Assembly: GCA_026712715.1 (NCBI GenBank)
Contig: JAPOPW010000012.1
Location: 1 to 64,000 of the forward strand
Source of the DNA: Immundisolibacterales bacterium
GTDB lineage: Bacteria; Pseudomonadota; Gammaproteobacteria; HK1
Direction: 5' to 3'
Length of the DNA: 64,000 nucleotides
Shown piece by piece: positions 17,651-26,287 of this stretch. The position numbers and the translations under genes are program-made. Position 1 is the first letter of the stretch; each line of letters begins with the position of its first letter. The notes beneath the pieces were generated by a model. The model made no database searches, had not been told where the DNA came from, and saw nothing but the letters and a program-made list of their open reading frames with translations.

Positions 17651-18997
17651 ATGAAGCAGACCCTGGAGCTCAGGCTCGGACAGCATCTCGCGATGACCCC
17701 GCAGATGCGCCAGGCGATTCGCTTCCTGCAGCTTTCCTCCATCGAGTTGCGGGCCGAGCTGCGGGAGATCGCCGAATCGAACTTCATGCTCGAGCTCGAG
17801 GACGAGCCGCCGTACGACGAATGGGGCGCAGATCCGGGCCCGGAACGCGGGGGGAGGGCGATGGAAGACCTCCCCGAGCCCGAGGCGTCGCTGCGCGATC
17901 GGCTTTTCTGGCAGCTCGACAATGCACGTCTTTCCGAACGGGAACACGTCATCGGCGCCGTTGTCGTGGATTCCATCGACGCGCGCGGGTACCTCGACGC
18001 CTCGGTGGATGAGCTGGTCGAGACGCTGGAAGACCTGGGTCTCGGGGCAGGACCGGAGGAGGTCGAGGCGATCCTGCGCCGCGTGCAACGATTCGAGCCC
18101 ACCGGGGTCGGCGCTCGAACGCTCTCGGAGTGCCTGCAGCGGCAGCTCGAGGAGCTTGCCACGGACACCCCGTACCGCGAGCCGGCCCTGGTGGTCGCCC
18201 GATTCCATCTCGAAATGGTGGCCCGGCACGATCTCGTCGGATTGAGGCGAGAGCTCGGGACGTCCCGCGAGGAGCTGGACGGGGCGCTCGCCCTGTTGCG
18301 GAGATTGAACCCGCGCCCGGGCGCAGGCTACGCGGGAGCGCCGACCGAGTACATCACCCCGGATCTCAGGGTGCTCAGGGAGGGGACGAAGTGGAAGGTC
18401 GAGCTGAACCCGGGAACAATTCCGAGGTTGCGAATCAACCCGTTGTATGCAGGGTTCGTCCGCCGCGGAAGCCATGGGACCGAGAATCAGTCCCTCAAGC
18501 GGCACCTTGCCGAAGCGAGATCGCTCCTGAAGAGCCTCGGGAACCGAACCGAGACGATGCTCCGCGTGGCGAGGGCGATCGTTCGGCGCCAGCGGGAGTT
18601 TCTCGAGCGCGGGGACGAGGGAATGCGGCCGCTGGTGCTTCGCGAGATCGCATCCGAGCTCGGTCTGCACGAGTCGACCGTGTCCCGGGTCACCAGCGGC
18701 AAGCACGTCCAGACTCCCCGCGGGGTGTTCGAGCTCAAGCACTTCTTCTCCAACCAGATTTCTTCCCCGAACGGAGGAGCGGCGTCTGCTGTGGCGGTCC
18801 GGGCGCACCTTCGGAGGATCATCGAGGGCGAGGAGCCGGGGCGGCCCTGGAGCGACCAGCGCCTCGCGTCGAATCTCGAGCAAGCCGGCTTCCCGGTCGC
18901 CCGCAGGACCGTCGCCAAGTACCGGGAATCGATGGGAATCCCCACCTCGAACGAACGGCGCCGTGCGGGTGCCGCCAACCTGAACGCCAGCGCGTGA
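17651..18997 (+). CDS. rpoN: RNA polymerase sigma-54 factor RpoN
   Basis: Sigma-54, which needs an enhancer-binding ATPase to open promoters. 448 residues. The N-terminal region I (LELRLGQHLAMTPQMRQAIRFLQLSSIEL) is Gln/Leu-rich and interacts with activators. The acidic region II is short. The core-binding domain includes VQRFEPTGVGARTLSECLQRQL. The HTH (SELGLHESTVSRVTSGKHVQTPRGVFELKHFFS) and the RpoN box ARRTVAKYRE (about 417-426), which recognises the -24 element, are intact. It sits in the usual lptB-rpoN-hpf order. Confidence 0.97.
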   Translation: MKQTLELRLGQHLAMTPQMRQAIRFLQLSSIELRAELREIAESNFMLELEDEPPYDEWGADPGPERGGRAMEDLPEPEASLRDRLFWQLDNARLSEREHVIGAVVVDSIDARGYLDASVDELVETLEDLGLGAGPEEVEAILRRVQRFEPTGVGARTLSECLQRQLEELATDTPYREPALVVARFHLEMVARHDLVGLRRELGTSREELDGALALLRRLNPRPGAGYAGAPTEYITPDLRVLREGTKWKVELNPGTIPRLRINPLYAGFVRRGSHGTENQSLKRHLAEARSLLKSLGNRTETMLRVARAIVRRQREFLERGDEGMRPLVLREIASELGLHESTVSRVTSGKHVQTPRGVFELKHFFSNQISSPNGGAASAVAVRAHLRRIIEGEEPGRPWSDQRLASNLEQAGFPVARRTVAKYRESMGIPTSNERRRAGAANLNASA

Positions 18998-19024
18998 CCG
19001 CGCACCGTCTGGGAGGACACGAAG

Positions 19025-19357
19025 ATGCATTTGAACATCACCGGTCGCCGCCTGGAGGTCACCGAAGCCCTCGAGTCGTACACGAGAACCAAGCTCCAGA
19101 GACTGGAACGTCACTTCGATCACGTCACCAACGTCCACGTCATATTGTCGGTTGAACGCGAGAGGCACCGGGCGGAGGCGACCGTGCATGTGACGGGACG
19201 GGAGCTATTTGCCGACTCGGTGGAAGGGGAGATGTACGCGGCCATCGACGCGCTCGCCGACAAGCTGGACCGGCAAATCAAGCGCTACAAGGAAAAGACG
19301 ACCGACCACCACCGCGCGTCGGGAGGTCTCAAGTCCAATCCCCCCTCCGGTCCGTAG
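19025..19357 (+). CDS. hpf: Ribosome hibernation promoting factor HPF (short form)
   Basis: 110-residue S30AE/YfiA-fold protein that binds the decoding centre and drives ribosome dimerisation in stationary phase. MHLNITGRRLEVTEALESYTRTKLQRLERHF and the basic HVTGRELFADSVEGEMYAAIDALADKLDRQIKRYKEK are diagnostic. The short form lacks the long C-terminal dimerisation extension. ATG has a gggagg SD. It follows rpoN by 27 bp; a strong hairpin follows. Confidence 0.95.
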   Translation: MHLNITGRRLEVTEALESYTRTKLQRLERHFDHVTNVHVILSVERERHRAEATVHVTGRELFADSVEGEMYAAIDALADKLDRQIKRYKEKTTDHHRASGGLKSNPPSGP

Positions 19358-19380
19358 CGGCCGGGAAGCTCCTCGGCGCA

Positions 19381-19417
19381 CCGGTCCCGCGGAGGCCGGC
19401 CGGCCGCCTCCGACCGG
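19381..19417. terminator. Strong hairpin between convergent hpf and cpoB
   Basis: ccggt...cggaggc-cggccggc-gcctccg-accgg forms a nested stem with outer arms CCGGT/ACCGG and inner arms CGGAGGC/GCCTCCG. It sits between the two convergent stops, as a bidirectional terminator would, but there is no U-tract on either side, so it may instead stabilise 3' ends. Confidence 0.45.
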
Positions 19418-19439
19418 ACGTTCCGCAGGTTGCCGGGGC

Positions 19440-20396
19440 CTACTCGAGTCGTTCGAGTCGGTCGCGGGCGAGCTTCGCCTCGGACGAGTCCGGAGCCGTG
19501 TTCGCGAGGTCCCGGAGCACTTCCGCCGCTTCCGCGGCCCGGCCAAGCTCGTGGAGGATGAACCCGATCTTGAGCTTCGCGCCGGGAATCCTCGAGCTCT
19601 CGGGGTGTGTTTCCGCCAGCGATCTGAACTCGACGAGGGCTGGTTCGAACCGCCTCAGGGCGTAGAGGCATTCGCCCTTCCAGAACATCGCATCGTCGCG
19701 GTAGCGGCTCTCCGGAAAGGCGGCGAGGAACTCCGTGAACGCGGCTGCCGCGCGCTCGAACCTGCCCTCGGAGAGCAGGTCGAAGGCTCGCTGGTAGCGC
19801 GCCTGTTCCTCCACCGGATCGTATGCAGGCGGGCTGCTGTCGCGGTCCGGAGCCGTCGCGGTGCCGGTGCCCGCTCCGAGGTCCCCGGCCCCGCTCGAAA
19901 CCTGCGGGATCCGTGACGGCGCGGCGTCGCCGTCGGACCCGGGTTCGGTCGCGGTCGCCTGACCTGCCCCTTCCGAGTCGCCCTGGGAGGGGTCGGGACC
20001 CTGCGGTGAAGCCGCCGGCACGAGCCGGCGGGCCAGCCGGTCGAGCTCGGCGTATAGGTCTCGCTGGCGTCCCTGAAGGTCGTCGATCGCGCGCGACTGG
20101 AGCTCGTCGCGGTCGCGAAGCTGCCGGATCTCCTTCCCGAGCCGATCGAGCCGAGACACGAGCTCCAGGAGGGCGCTTGCGCTCAGCCGCCGTTCGAGAT
20201 TCTCCACCCGCTCCATCAGCTCGCGAAGGATCGACGCGGTGGCGGGTGCAGGCTCGGTCCCGGCCACGGGAGGCGTTCCCGTCTGGGCGATGGCGGAGCC
20301 GGAGACGAGCAGCACAAGCAGCGGACCGGTCGCGAACGCGAACGCGCGAACCGGCGACGACCGAGCGCGCTCGTCCGGGGAAGTCACCGCGTTCAC
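19440..20396 (-). CDS. cpoB: Cell division coordinator CpoB (YbgF), Tol-Pal associated TPR protein
   Basis: Periplasmic protein coordinating PBP1B activity with Tol-Pal constriction. 318 residues: signal peptide (AFAFATGPLLVLLVSGSAIAQ), an N-terminal trimerising coiled coil (ILRELMERVENLERRLSAS ... LDRLGKEIRQLRDRDELQSR), a Pro/Gly/Ser linker, and a C-terminal TPR domain (YQRAFDLLSEGRFERAAAAFTEFLAAFPESRY, AMFWKGECLYALRRFEPALVEF). The exact start is uncertain; the first 15 residues may not be translated. It lies 37 bp downstream of pal, the last gene of the tol-pal operon. Confidence 0.92.
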   Translation of the reverse strand: MNAVTSPDERARSSPVRAFAFATGPLLVLLVSGSAIAQTGTPPVAGTEPAPATASILRELMERVENLERRLSASALLELVSRLDRLGKEIRQLRDRDELQSRAIDDLQGRQRDLYAELDRLARRLVPAASPQGPDPSQGDSEGAGQATATEPGSDGDAAPSRIPQVSSGAGDLGAGTGTATAPDRDSSPPAYDPVEEQARYQRAFDLLSEGRFERAAAAFTEFLAAFPESRYRDDAMFWKGECLYALRRFEPALVEFRSLAETHPESSRIPGAKLKIGFILHELGRAAEAAEVLRDLANTAPDSSEAKLARDRLERLE

Positions 20397-20433
20397 CCTC
20401 GGGGTGCCCGTTTCCGGCGGACGCGGGACGGCG

Positions 20434-21009
20434 TCAGCGTGCGACGTAGGCGAACTCTACGCGCCGGTTGCGTGACCACGATTCTTCCTCGTGCCCGATT
20501 GTCGCCGGGCGTTCCTCACCGTAGCTCACGGTGCGGATCTGCCCGTCTCCGACTCCGAGCAGCCGGAGCATGTCGCGCACGCCGTTGGCCCGGCGTTCGC
20601 CGAGCGCAACGTTGTACTCGCGCGAGCCGCGCTCGTCGGCATGACCCTCGAGCACGACCTCCGAGCTTGGGTCTCGAGCCAGGATCTGAGCGTGCGCTTC
20701 CACCACGATCCGGTCGTCCGGATGGACTTCGCTCGAATCGAAGTCGAAATAGATGACCATCGTGAGCTCCTGCCCGTCGGCATCCATCAGCGCGTCGCCG
20801 TCGAGACCCGCGGCATCCGCGAGCGTTCCGGTGGTGCCGGAGGAAGCGGGATCCTCCGAACCGGCGCCTTGCGTCGAATCGGCTACCGGAGCCGGACGAT
20901 CCTCCACAGCGGGCGGAGCTTCCGTCTGCTCGGGTGCTCCGGGCGAGCACCCGACCAACCATGCGAGCGCCGTTGCGCCGAAGACAGCCTTGCATCTTTG
21001 CATCTTCAT
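20434..21009 (-). CDS. pal: Peptidoglycan-associated lipoprotein Pal
   Basis: Outer-membrane lipoprotein that binds peptidoglycan and TolB. Start ATG at 21009 (MKMQRCKAV) is chosen because it begins a lipoprotein signal with lipobox LVGC; the ORF-track start adds 44 residues of no signal character. A disordered acidic linker (TEAPPAVEDRPAPVADS) precedes the OmpA-like domain: IYFDFDSSEVHPDD, VLEGHADERGSREYNVALGERRANGV, SYGEERPA, the mDAP-binding Asp/Arg residues being present. 191 residues. Confidence 0.95.
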   Translation of the reverse strand: MKMQRCKAVFGATALAWLVGCSPGAPEQTEAPPAVEDRPAPVADSTQGAGSEDPASSGTTGTLADAAGLDGDALMDADGQELTMVIYFDFDSSEVHPDDRIVVEAHAQILARDPSSEVVLEGHADERGSREYNVALGERRANGVRDMLRLLGVGDGQIRTVSYGEERPATIGHEEESWSRNRRVEFAYVAR

Positions 21010-21055
21010 TTCCGATTTCTGTTGATTGAAGGTTTCCGACCGCCGTTGCACCGGA

Positions 21056-22384
21056 TTATCGCCGGGCCAGCCGAGGTGACCAGGCCGGATCGCGAACTCC
21101 GGCCTCGTCGATCGACAGCCGCTGGCGGAACTGGCCGTCAATCGAAACCGCGGCGAGTGCCGACCGGTCCCGGTCGGTTGCCGCGTACAGGATCATCCGC
21201 CCGTTCGGAGCGAACGTCGGCGACTCGTCGAGGATTCCGTTGGTGAGCACGTCGACCTTCTCGCTGCCGACCTCCATGATCGCGATTCGATAGCCGGCCG
21301 CCGACTCGGATTCGTGGACGAACGCGATTCGCGACCCGTCCGGAGAGAATGCCGCGCGGGCGTTGTACCGCCCGGAGAAGGTCAGACGACGAGGCTTGTC
21401 CCCACCCGCCGCGGAGACTCGGAAAAGGTGCGGCCGCCCCCCGCTTCGATCGGACGTGAACACCAGGGTCCGTCCGTCCGGCGCCCACGCCGGCTCGGTG
21501 TCGATGTCGGGGCTGGTGGTCAGGCGCAGCAGCTCGCCCGATGCGAGGTCGAGCACGTAGATGTCCGGGCTTCCGTCCCGCGACAGGGTGAGCGCGAGCC
21601 GCCGCCCCTCCGGAGAGAACGCCGGGGCGCCGTTGATCCCGGGAAATGCCGAGACCTCCTGGCGCCTGCCGGTCGCAAGCTCCTGCATCATGATCCGGGA
21701 TCTGCCTCCTTCGAACGACACGTATGCGAGCCAGCTTCCGTTCGGGGACCAGGATGGCGACATGATGGGATCGGGCGAGGTGCGCAGCACGACGGGATTT
21801 CCTCCGTCGCTGTCCGCCACGTTCAGCGCGAAGACGACCTCGCCCTCCTGCCCGGCGGTCTCGGTCACATAGGCGATCCGGGTCGCGAACGCCCCCTTTT
21901 CTCCGGTGAGCGCGTAGTAGATGTCGTCGCTGATCTGATGGCCGGCCCATCGTAGCTGGTCCGGACGGATGCCGGTATAGCGCTGGCCCGCGAGCTGGCC
22001 GGCCGTGAAGGTGTCGAAGAGCCGGAACGCCACCTGATATTCGCGCGCGCCGCCTCGCACCGTCTCCTCGATCGAGCCGATGACGAGGCTGCCGACCCGC
22101 AGGCGCCGCCAGTCCGGCCATCGGATGTCCTCCTTGCGCACCGGATGCTGGGGCAGGTCCCGAAGCGGGGCGAAGCGTCCGCTCCGGGCGAGGTTCGCGG
22201 CGACGATGGCCGAAATCGATTCCGGTGGCGCCGGACCCGAACCCGCGTGTCCGAATCGCGCCACCGCGATCGGCGTGGCGCTCTCGAGACCCTGGGTGAT
22301 CTCGATTTCCAGTGCCGCCCGTGCCGGGGCGGACGCTCCGGCGAGGAATGCGACGATGAAAAGCCAGTTCCGGAATGTTCGCAA
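21056..22384 (-). CDS. tolB: Tol-Pal system translocation protein TolB
   Basis: Periplasmic beta-propeller protein that bridges TolA and Pal during outer-membrane constriction. 442 residues: signal peptide (NWLFIVAFLAGASAPARA), N-terminal domain (GTGQ..-like VRGGAREYQVAFRLFDTFTAGQL, HQISDDIYYALTGEKGAFATRIAYV), then a six-bladed WD40-like propeller with repeated motifs such as SPSWSPNGSWLAYVSFEGG, APAFSPEGRRLALTLSRDG and EPAWAPDGRTLVFTSDRSG. It lies 3 bp after tolA and 46 bp before pal. Confidence 0.97.
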   Translation of the reverse strand: MRTFRNWLFIVAFLAGASAPARAALEIEITQGLESATPIAVARFGHAGSGPAPPESISAIVAANLARSGRFAPLRDLPQHPVRKEDIRWPDWRRLRVGSLVIGSIEETVRGGAREYQVAFRLFDTFTAGQLAGQRYTGIRPDQLRWAGHQISDDIYYALTGEKGAFATRIAYVTETAGQEGEVVFALNVADSDGGNPVVLRTSPDPIMSPSWSPNGSWLAYVSFEGGRSRIMMQELATGRRQEVSAFPGINGAPAFSPEGRRLALTLSRDGSPDIYVLDLASGELLRLTTSPDIDTEPAWAPDGRTLVFTSDRSGGRPHLFRVSAAGGDKPRRLTFSGRYNARAAFSPDGSRIAFVHESESAAGYRIAIMEVGSEKVDVLTNGILDESPTFAPNGRMILYAATDRDRSALAAVSIDGQFRQRLSIDEAGVRDPAWSPRLARR

Positions 22385-22387
22385 GGG

Positions 22388-23503
22388 TCAGCTCCTGGGG
22401 TTGAACAGGAAGACGATCTCGCGGTCGAACAGGGCCCGCTGCCTCGGCGGCGGCAGGGGCGAAGCGGACAGGACCGCCTGCTCGACGGAGCGATCGAATG
22501 CCACGTTCCCGCTGCTTTGGGTGATCTCCACGCGGAGAACCTTTCCGTTGTTGGCCTGCACCACGGATACCGTGCACTTGAGTCCGGCCGGAACCCCGGT
22601 GGGGCGGCGCCAGCTTCGGGTCACGCTCGACTGGATGGCGCCAATATACTCCTCGAGCGCTTTCGCGAAAATGGCCTTGCGCTCCTGGTCCAGACGCTGC
22701 TGCTCACGGGCGAGGAGCTCCCGGCGCGCCCGCTCTTCTTCCTGCCGCCGGCGATCGGCTTCCGCCTGACTCGCGCGCCGCTCCTCCTCGGCCCGCCGCC
22801 GAACCATTTCTATCTCCTTGCGCCGGCGCGCCTTCTCGACCTCCAGGCGCTGGCGCTCTTCGGCCCGGCGGGCCGCGGATTCGGCTTCTACCCGGCGCTT
22901 TTCCTCCGCCTGCCGCGCCGTTTCCGCCTCGCGCTGGCGGCGTTCTTCGGTCACCCGAGCCACCTCCGCCTCCTGCCGGCGCCGTTCCTCGTCCACGCGG
23001 GCGGTCTCCGCCTCCTGCCGGCGTCGTTCCTCGGCGTGGCGGGCGGTCTCGGCCTCCTGTCGGCGCTGCTCCTCCGCAATCCGGGCCGCGTTGGCGTTCT
23101 GGCGCTCCTGTTCGGCCCGGTTTCGCTCCTCGATCAGGCGTTCGCGCTCGGTACGAAGACGATCGGCTTCGCGCCGGCTCTCCTCCTTCTCCTGCTGGCG
23201 CCGGTCGCGCATCTCGGCGAGCCGGCGCTCCTCGTGTTCGCGCTGCGCCCGAGCCGCCTCCGCCCGCTCCTCCTCTTCGCGCCTCTTCGCCGTCTCCCGA
23301 TCACGGATGCGCCGCAGCTCGAGCTGCACCCGTTCCTCGTCGACGACCGTGGCCTGGACCGACTCCACGGGCGCGGGCACCGATTTCCGGAACCCCGGCC
23401 ACTCGACAGCGAGCACGAGCACCCCGGCGGCGGCGGCGTGGACGAGAATCGCAAGTACGTAGGGTCCTATCTGGTCGAGAAATTCGCGCATGGCGGCTCT
23501 CAA
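22388..23503 (-). CDS. tolA: Tol-Pal system protein TolA
   Basis: Inner-membrane protein coupling the proton-motive TolQR motor to TolB/Pal. 371 residues: transmembrane helix near the N-terminus (PYVLAILVHAAAAGVLVLAV), a charged helical domain II of roughly residues 55-285 rich in Glu/Arg/Ala, and a C-terminal TolA domain III (YIGAIQSSVTRSWRRPTG, CTVSVVQANNGKVLRVEITQSSGN). Domain II contains six tandem 14-residue units. The start overlaps the tolR stop by 4 bp. Confidence 0.94.
   Translation of the reverse strand: MRAAMREFLDQIGPYVLAILVHAAAAGVLVLAVEWPGFRKSVPAPVESVQATVVDEERVQLELRRIRDRETAKRREEEERAEAARAQREHEERRLAEMRDRRQQEKEESRREADRLRTERERLIEERNRAEQERQNANAARIAEEQRRQEAETARHAEERRRQEAETARVDEERRRQEAEVARVTEERRQREAETARQAEEKRRVEAESAARRAEERQRLEVEKARRRKEIEMVRRRAEEERRASQAEADRRRQEEERARRELLAREQQRLDQERKAIFAKALEEYIGAIQSSVTRSWRRPTGVPAGLKCTVSVVQANNGKVLRVEITQSSGNVAFDRSVEQAVLSASPLPPPRQRALFDREIVFLFNPRS
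22826..23080 (-). repeat. Tandem 14-residue (42-bp) coding repeats in tolA
   Basis: Residues about 142-226 of TolA consist of six units of the type xAEERRRQEAETAR: IAEEQRRQEAETAR, HAEERRRQEAETAR, VDEERRRQEAEVAR, VTEERRQREAETAR, then two more divergent ones. The central copies are nearly identical at the DNA level, so copy number could vary between strains and alter the reach of the periplasmic helix. Confidence 0.85.
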
Positions 23504-23928
23504 CCGGGGGATTCGGGCTGCTCCGTCAACAGGCCCACCGATGGAGCCCCCGCCTCCTTGAGGATTGCCATGGCAATGACCACGGCGCCGTATGCGACCG
23601 ACTCGTCACCCTTGACCAGCACCTGGATGTCCGGCCGGTGGCGAAGCAGGGCGGCGGCGCGATTGAGCAGGGTCGCCTCGTCGACCGGCTCGGTCTCGTC
23701 TCCCCCGAAATTGATGAAATAGCGTCCCTGCGAGTCCACGCTGACGATGAGCGGTTCGGAATCCGTCGCCTCGACAACGGCCGCGGGCGCGTTCGGCAAA
23801 TCGATCTTGACGCCCTGGGTGAGGAGGGGGGCGGTGATCATGAAGATCACGAGCAGCACGAGCATCACGTCGATATAAGGCACGACGTTGATCTCCGACA
23901 TCGGGCGTTTGCGCGAATTCGAAGCCAT
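23500..23928 (-). CDS. tolR: Tol-Pal system protein TolR
   Basis: Bitopic ExbD/TolR protein of the proton channel. 142 residues with a single N-terminal transmembrane helix containing the proton-path Asp (INVVPYIDVMLVLLVIFMITAPLL) and a periplasmic domain (FINFGGDETEPVDEATLL, LRHRPDIQVLVKGDESVAYGAVVIAMAILKEAG). It overlaps tolA by 4 bp and lies 24 bp after tolQ. Confidence 0.96.
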   Translation of the reverse strand: MASNSRKRPMSEINVVPYIDVMLVLLVIFMITAPLLTQGVKIDLPNAPAAVVEATDSEPLIVSVDSQGRYFINFGGDETEPVDEATLLNRAAALLRHRPDIQVLVKGDESVAYGAVVIAMAILKEAGAPSVGLLTEQPESPG

Positions 23929-23952
23929 TGCCTCTACTCCCGCCGCCGCGCC

Positions 23953-24624
23953 TCAGCCGACCCGCTGGCGCTGGAGGATGGTCGAGAACTCCTCCACGAA
24001 CGTGCTGAAGCGATTGGACAGCCATTCCACGTCGCTCAGGTACCGATTGTAGGCAATGACGGCGGGAATTGCCGCGAAGAGTCCCATGGCGGTTGCGATC
24101 AGTGCTTCCGCAATTCCCGGCGCGACCATCGCGAGAGTCGCCTGCCCCACGTTTCCGAGGGCCGTGAACGAGTTCATGATTCCCCACACCGTCCCGAACA
24201 GCCCGACGTAGGGACTCGTGGAACCGACGGTCGCGAGAAAGGACAGATGGCTCTCGAGATCGTCGACCTCGTGCCGCATGGCGACCCGCATCGCCCGTTC
24301 CGAGCCGTAGATCACGTCGCGCTGGTCGATCCCGGTTCGCCGCAGGCGCGCATACTCGCGGAATCCGGCGCGAAAGATGCTTCCCATCCCGCCGGGGTCG
24401 CTCTCCGCGTTGTTGATGCTGTTGTACATCGAAACGAGGTCCGTTCCGGACCAGAACCGGCTCTCGAAGTCGGCCGTCTCACGCCGTGCATGGGCAAGCA
24501 CGCCGCGCTTGCGGAAAATCAACGCCCACGAGACGACGGAAGTGACGAGCAGGACGAGCATGACGAGCTGAACGACGATGCTCGCGCCGAGCACGAGTCT
24601 CACGATGGAGAGATCGACCGCCAT
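23953..24624 (-). CDS. tolQ: Tol-Pal system protein TolQ
   Basis: Polytopic MotA/TolQ/ExbB proton-channel protein. 223 residues, three transmembrane helices: SIVVQLVMLVLLVTSVVSWALIF near the N-terminus, VGSTSPYVGLFGTVWGIMNSFTAL, and APGIAEALIATAMGLFAAIPAVIAYN. The conserved Thr/Pro residues of the channel are visible in the last two. It is first in the tol cluster, 12 bp after the truncated ybgC. Confidence 0.97.
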   Translation of the reverse strand: MAVDLSIVRLVLGASIVVQLVMLVLLVTSVVSWALIFRKRGVLAHARRETADFESRFWSGTDLVSMYNSINNAESDPGGMGSIFRAGFREYARLRRTGIDQRDVIYGSERAMRVAMRHEVDDLESHLSFLATVGSTSPYVGLFGTVWGIMNSFTALGNVGQATLAMVAPGIAEALIATAMGLFAAIPAVIAYNRYLSDVEWLSNRFSTFVEEFSTILQRQRVG

Positions 24625-24636
24625 TGCGAATACCCG

Positions 24637-24837
24637 CTACCGTGCCGTGCCGCCCGCCGTCGGCGGACCTCCGCAATCGGGGAACATGCTGCGGAAGAGG
24701 GACTCGGGGCGTCCGCGTGTTCGCTTCCCGGCGACATGGACGCGAGCCATATGCACGACTGCTTCAATCACGAGCCCGTCCGTCACCCTCGTGATCGATT
24801 GTTCCAGCACCAGACTTGCCCTGCGCAACTGCGCCAT
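24637..24837 (-). pseudogene. ybgC: Truncated YbgC-like hotdog thioesterase (C-terminal remnant)
   Basis: The stretch LRRASLVLEQSITRVTDGLVIEAVVHMARVHVAGKRTRGRPESLFRSMF aligns by eye with the last 50 residues of YbgC, the acyl-CoA thioesterase usually preceding tolQ (E. coli ending ...GTSLVFTQRIV...PRALPKSI). The N-terminal half with the catalytic Asp-containing YYEDTDAGGVVYH region is absent from all frames of the 270 bp up to ruvB. The open frame continues to 24936 but as non-conserved sequence. An internal ATG at 24837 gives a 66-residue ORF that could be translated, but it would not be an active enzyme by itself. It seems to be a remnant after an internal deletion. Confidence 0.7.
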
Positions 24838-24844
24838 TGTAGCA
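24836..24844 (-). promoter_or_regulatory. Putative extended -10 promoter for tolQRAB
   Basis: On the minus strand TGCTACAAT forms an extended -10 element (TGnTACAAT) directly at the start of the ybgC remnant. A -35 is weak (ttgctg at a 15-base spacer). If used, transcription starts inside the remnant, about 205 bases before tolQ. The rest of the 24845-25110 gap shows no gene. Confidence 0.38.
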
Positions 24845-25110
24845 CCCGCGCCGGTGCAGCAATCGGTTCGGCCGGGTTCGGGGATGCCGCGCGCGCCCTT
24901 CGCAGGGCATGCGCAGGGCCCGCGGCGCATCCCCATCGCGCGCCGGACACCGGAGCCGGAGGGCGCCGCGGATCGGCGTCCTCGCGACGAGGATCGGTGA
25001 AAGGGGCGGGCCGGTGCGCCGCCGGAAAATGAAGGGGGGTCAGGGAAGCGGAAGGGGACGCCGCGGCCGGCTTCCGCCGGTGGCAGCCTCGTTTCCGCGG
25101 AGCGGGTGCA

Positions 25111-26163
25111 TCATCCGCGCGGCGGCTCGCTCACCGGCTCGCGCTCCGTGCCGAAGAGGTCGGCCACGACCGGGGCCGCCAGTCCGAAGTGCCGCCATGC
25201 GGCACCGGTCGCGACCCTGCCGCGGGGGGTGCGCATGAGGAAGCCCTGCTGGATGAGATAGGGCTCGACCACTTCCTCGACCGTACCCCGCTCTTCGCTG
25301 AGGGCCGCCGCCAGGCTCTCGACCCCGACCGGCCCCCCGTCGAACTTCTCGATGAGGAGCCTCAGCAGCTTGCGGTCCATCGTGTCGAGCCCGTTCGCGT
25401 CGACCTCGAGCATGTCGAGCGCCCGGGACGCCACTTCGGCGACGATGCGACCGTCGGACCGCACCTCGGCGTAGTCCCGCACGCGCCGCAGCAGCCGATT
25501 CGCGACGCGCGGCGTGCCGCGCGAACGCCGCGCGAGTTCCTCGGCCCCCCCTCCGTCGATCGACAGGCCCAGGATCTCGGCGGAACGCGCGACGATGGTC
25601 GCGAGCTCTTCGGGACTGTAGAACTCGAGACGATGGACGATTCCGAAACGATCGCGCAGCGGCGAGGTCAGGAGCCCTGCCCGGGTCGTCGCCCCGACCA
25701 GGGTGAACGGCGGAAGGTCCAGCTTCAGGGAACGCGCGGACGGGCCCTCCCCGATCATGATGTCGATCTGACAGTCCTCCATCGCCGGATAGAGGATCTC
25801 CTCGACGGCGGGATTCAGGCGATGGATCTCGTCGATGAAGAGCACGTCGCGCGCTTCGAGGTTCGTCAGCAGGGCGGCGAGGTCGCCGCCCCGCTCGATG
25901 ACCGGACCCGAGGTCTGGCGAAGGCTCGCCCCCATCTCGTGGGCGATGACGTGGGCGAGGGTGGTCTTGCCGAGTCCCGGGGGTCCGAAGATGAGGACGT
26001 GGTCGAGCGCGTCGCCGCGCGCGCGCGCCGCCTCGATGAAGAGGCCGAGCTGCTCGCGGACCGGCGGCTGGCCGATGTACTCGTCGAGGCGCCGCGGACG
26101 GATGCCCCGTTCGTGCATCTCCTCGCCGGATTCCGCCGCCGGCGCGATGAGGCGATCGTTCAA
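25111..26163 (-). CDS. ruvB: Holliday junction branch migration ATPase RuvB
   Basis: AAA+ motor that drives branch migration with RuvA. The TTG at 26163 ([12 protein letters not shown]) is chosen because ggaagga lies about six bases upstream and the length, 350 residues, fits; the 389-residue ORF adds unsupported sequence. Visible are [18 protein letters not shown], Walker [10 protein letters not shown], Walker [12 protein letters not shown], sensor [18 protein letters not shown] and the winged-helix C-terminus ending [16 protein letters not shown]. It follows ruvA after about 124 bp. Confidence 0.95.
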   Translation of the reverse strand: MNDRLIAPAAESGEEMHERGIRPRRLDEYIGQPPVREQLGLFIEAARARGDALDHVLIFGPPGLGKTTLAHVIAHEMGASLRQTSGPVIERGGDLAALLTNLEARDVLFIDEIHRLNPAVEEILYPAMEDCQIDIMIGEGPSARSLKLDLPPFTLVGATTRAGLLTSPLRDRFGIVHRLEFYSPEELATIVARSAEILGLSIDGGGAEELARRSRGTPRVANRLLRRVRDYAEVRSDGRIVAEVASRALDMLEVDANGLDTMDRKLLRLLIEKFDGGPVGVESLAAALSEERGTVEEVVEPYLIQQGFLMRTPRGRVATGAAWRHFGLAAPVVADLFGTEREPVSEPPRG

Positions 26164-26287
26164 TGCGGATCCTTCCGCCGAGCCGCGGCTCGTACCGCTG
26201 GTCGTGCGTGCCTCATGCGCCGCGGCGAAGCGATCCCACGCCTCCCTGAGCCGGAAACCGGAGGGGCGGCACGACGGCACCGGCGCA

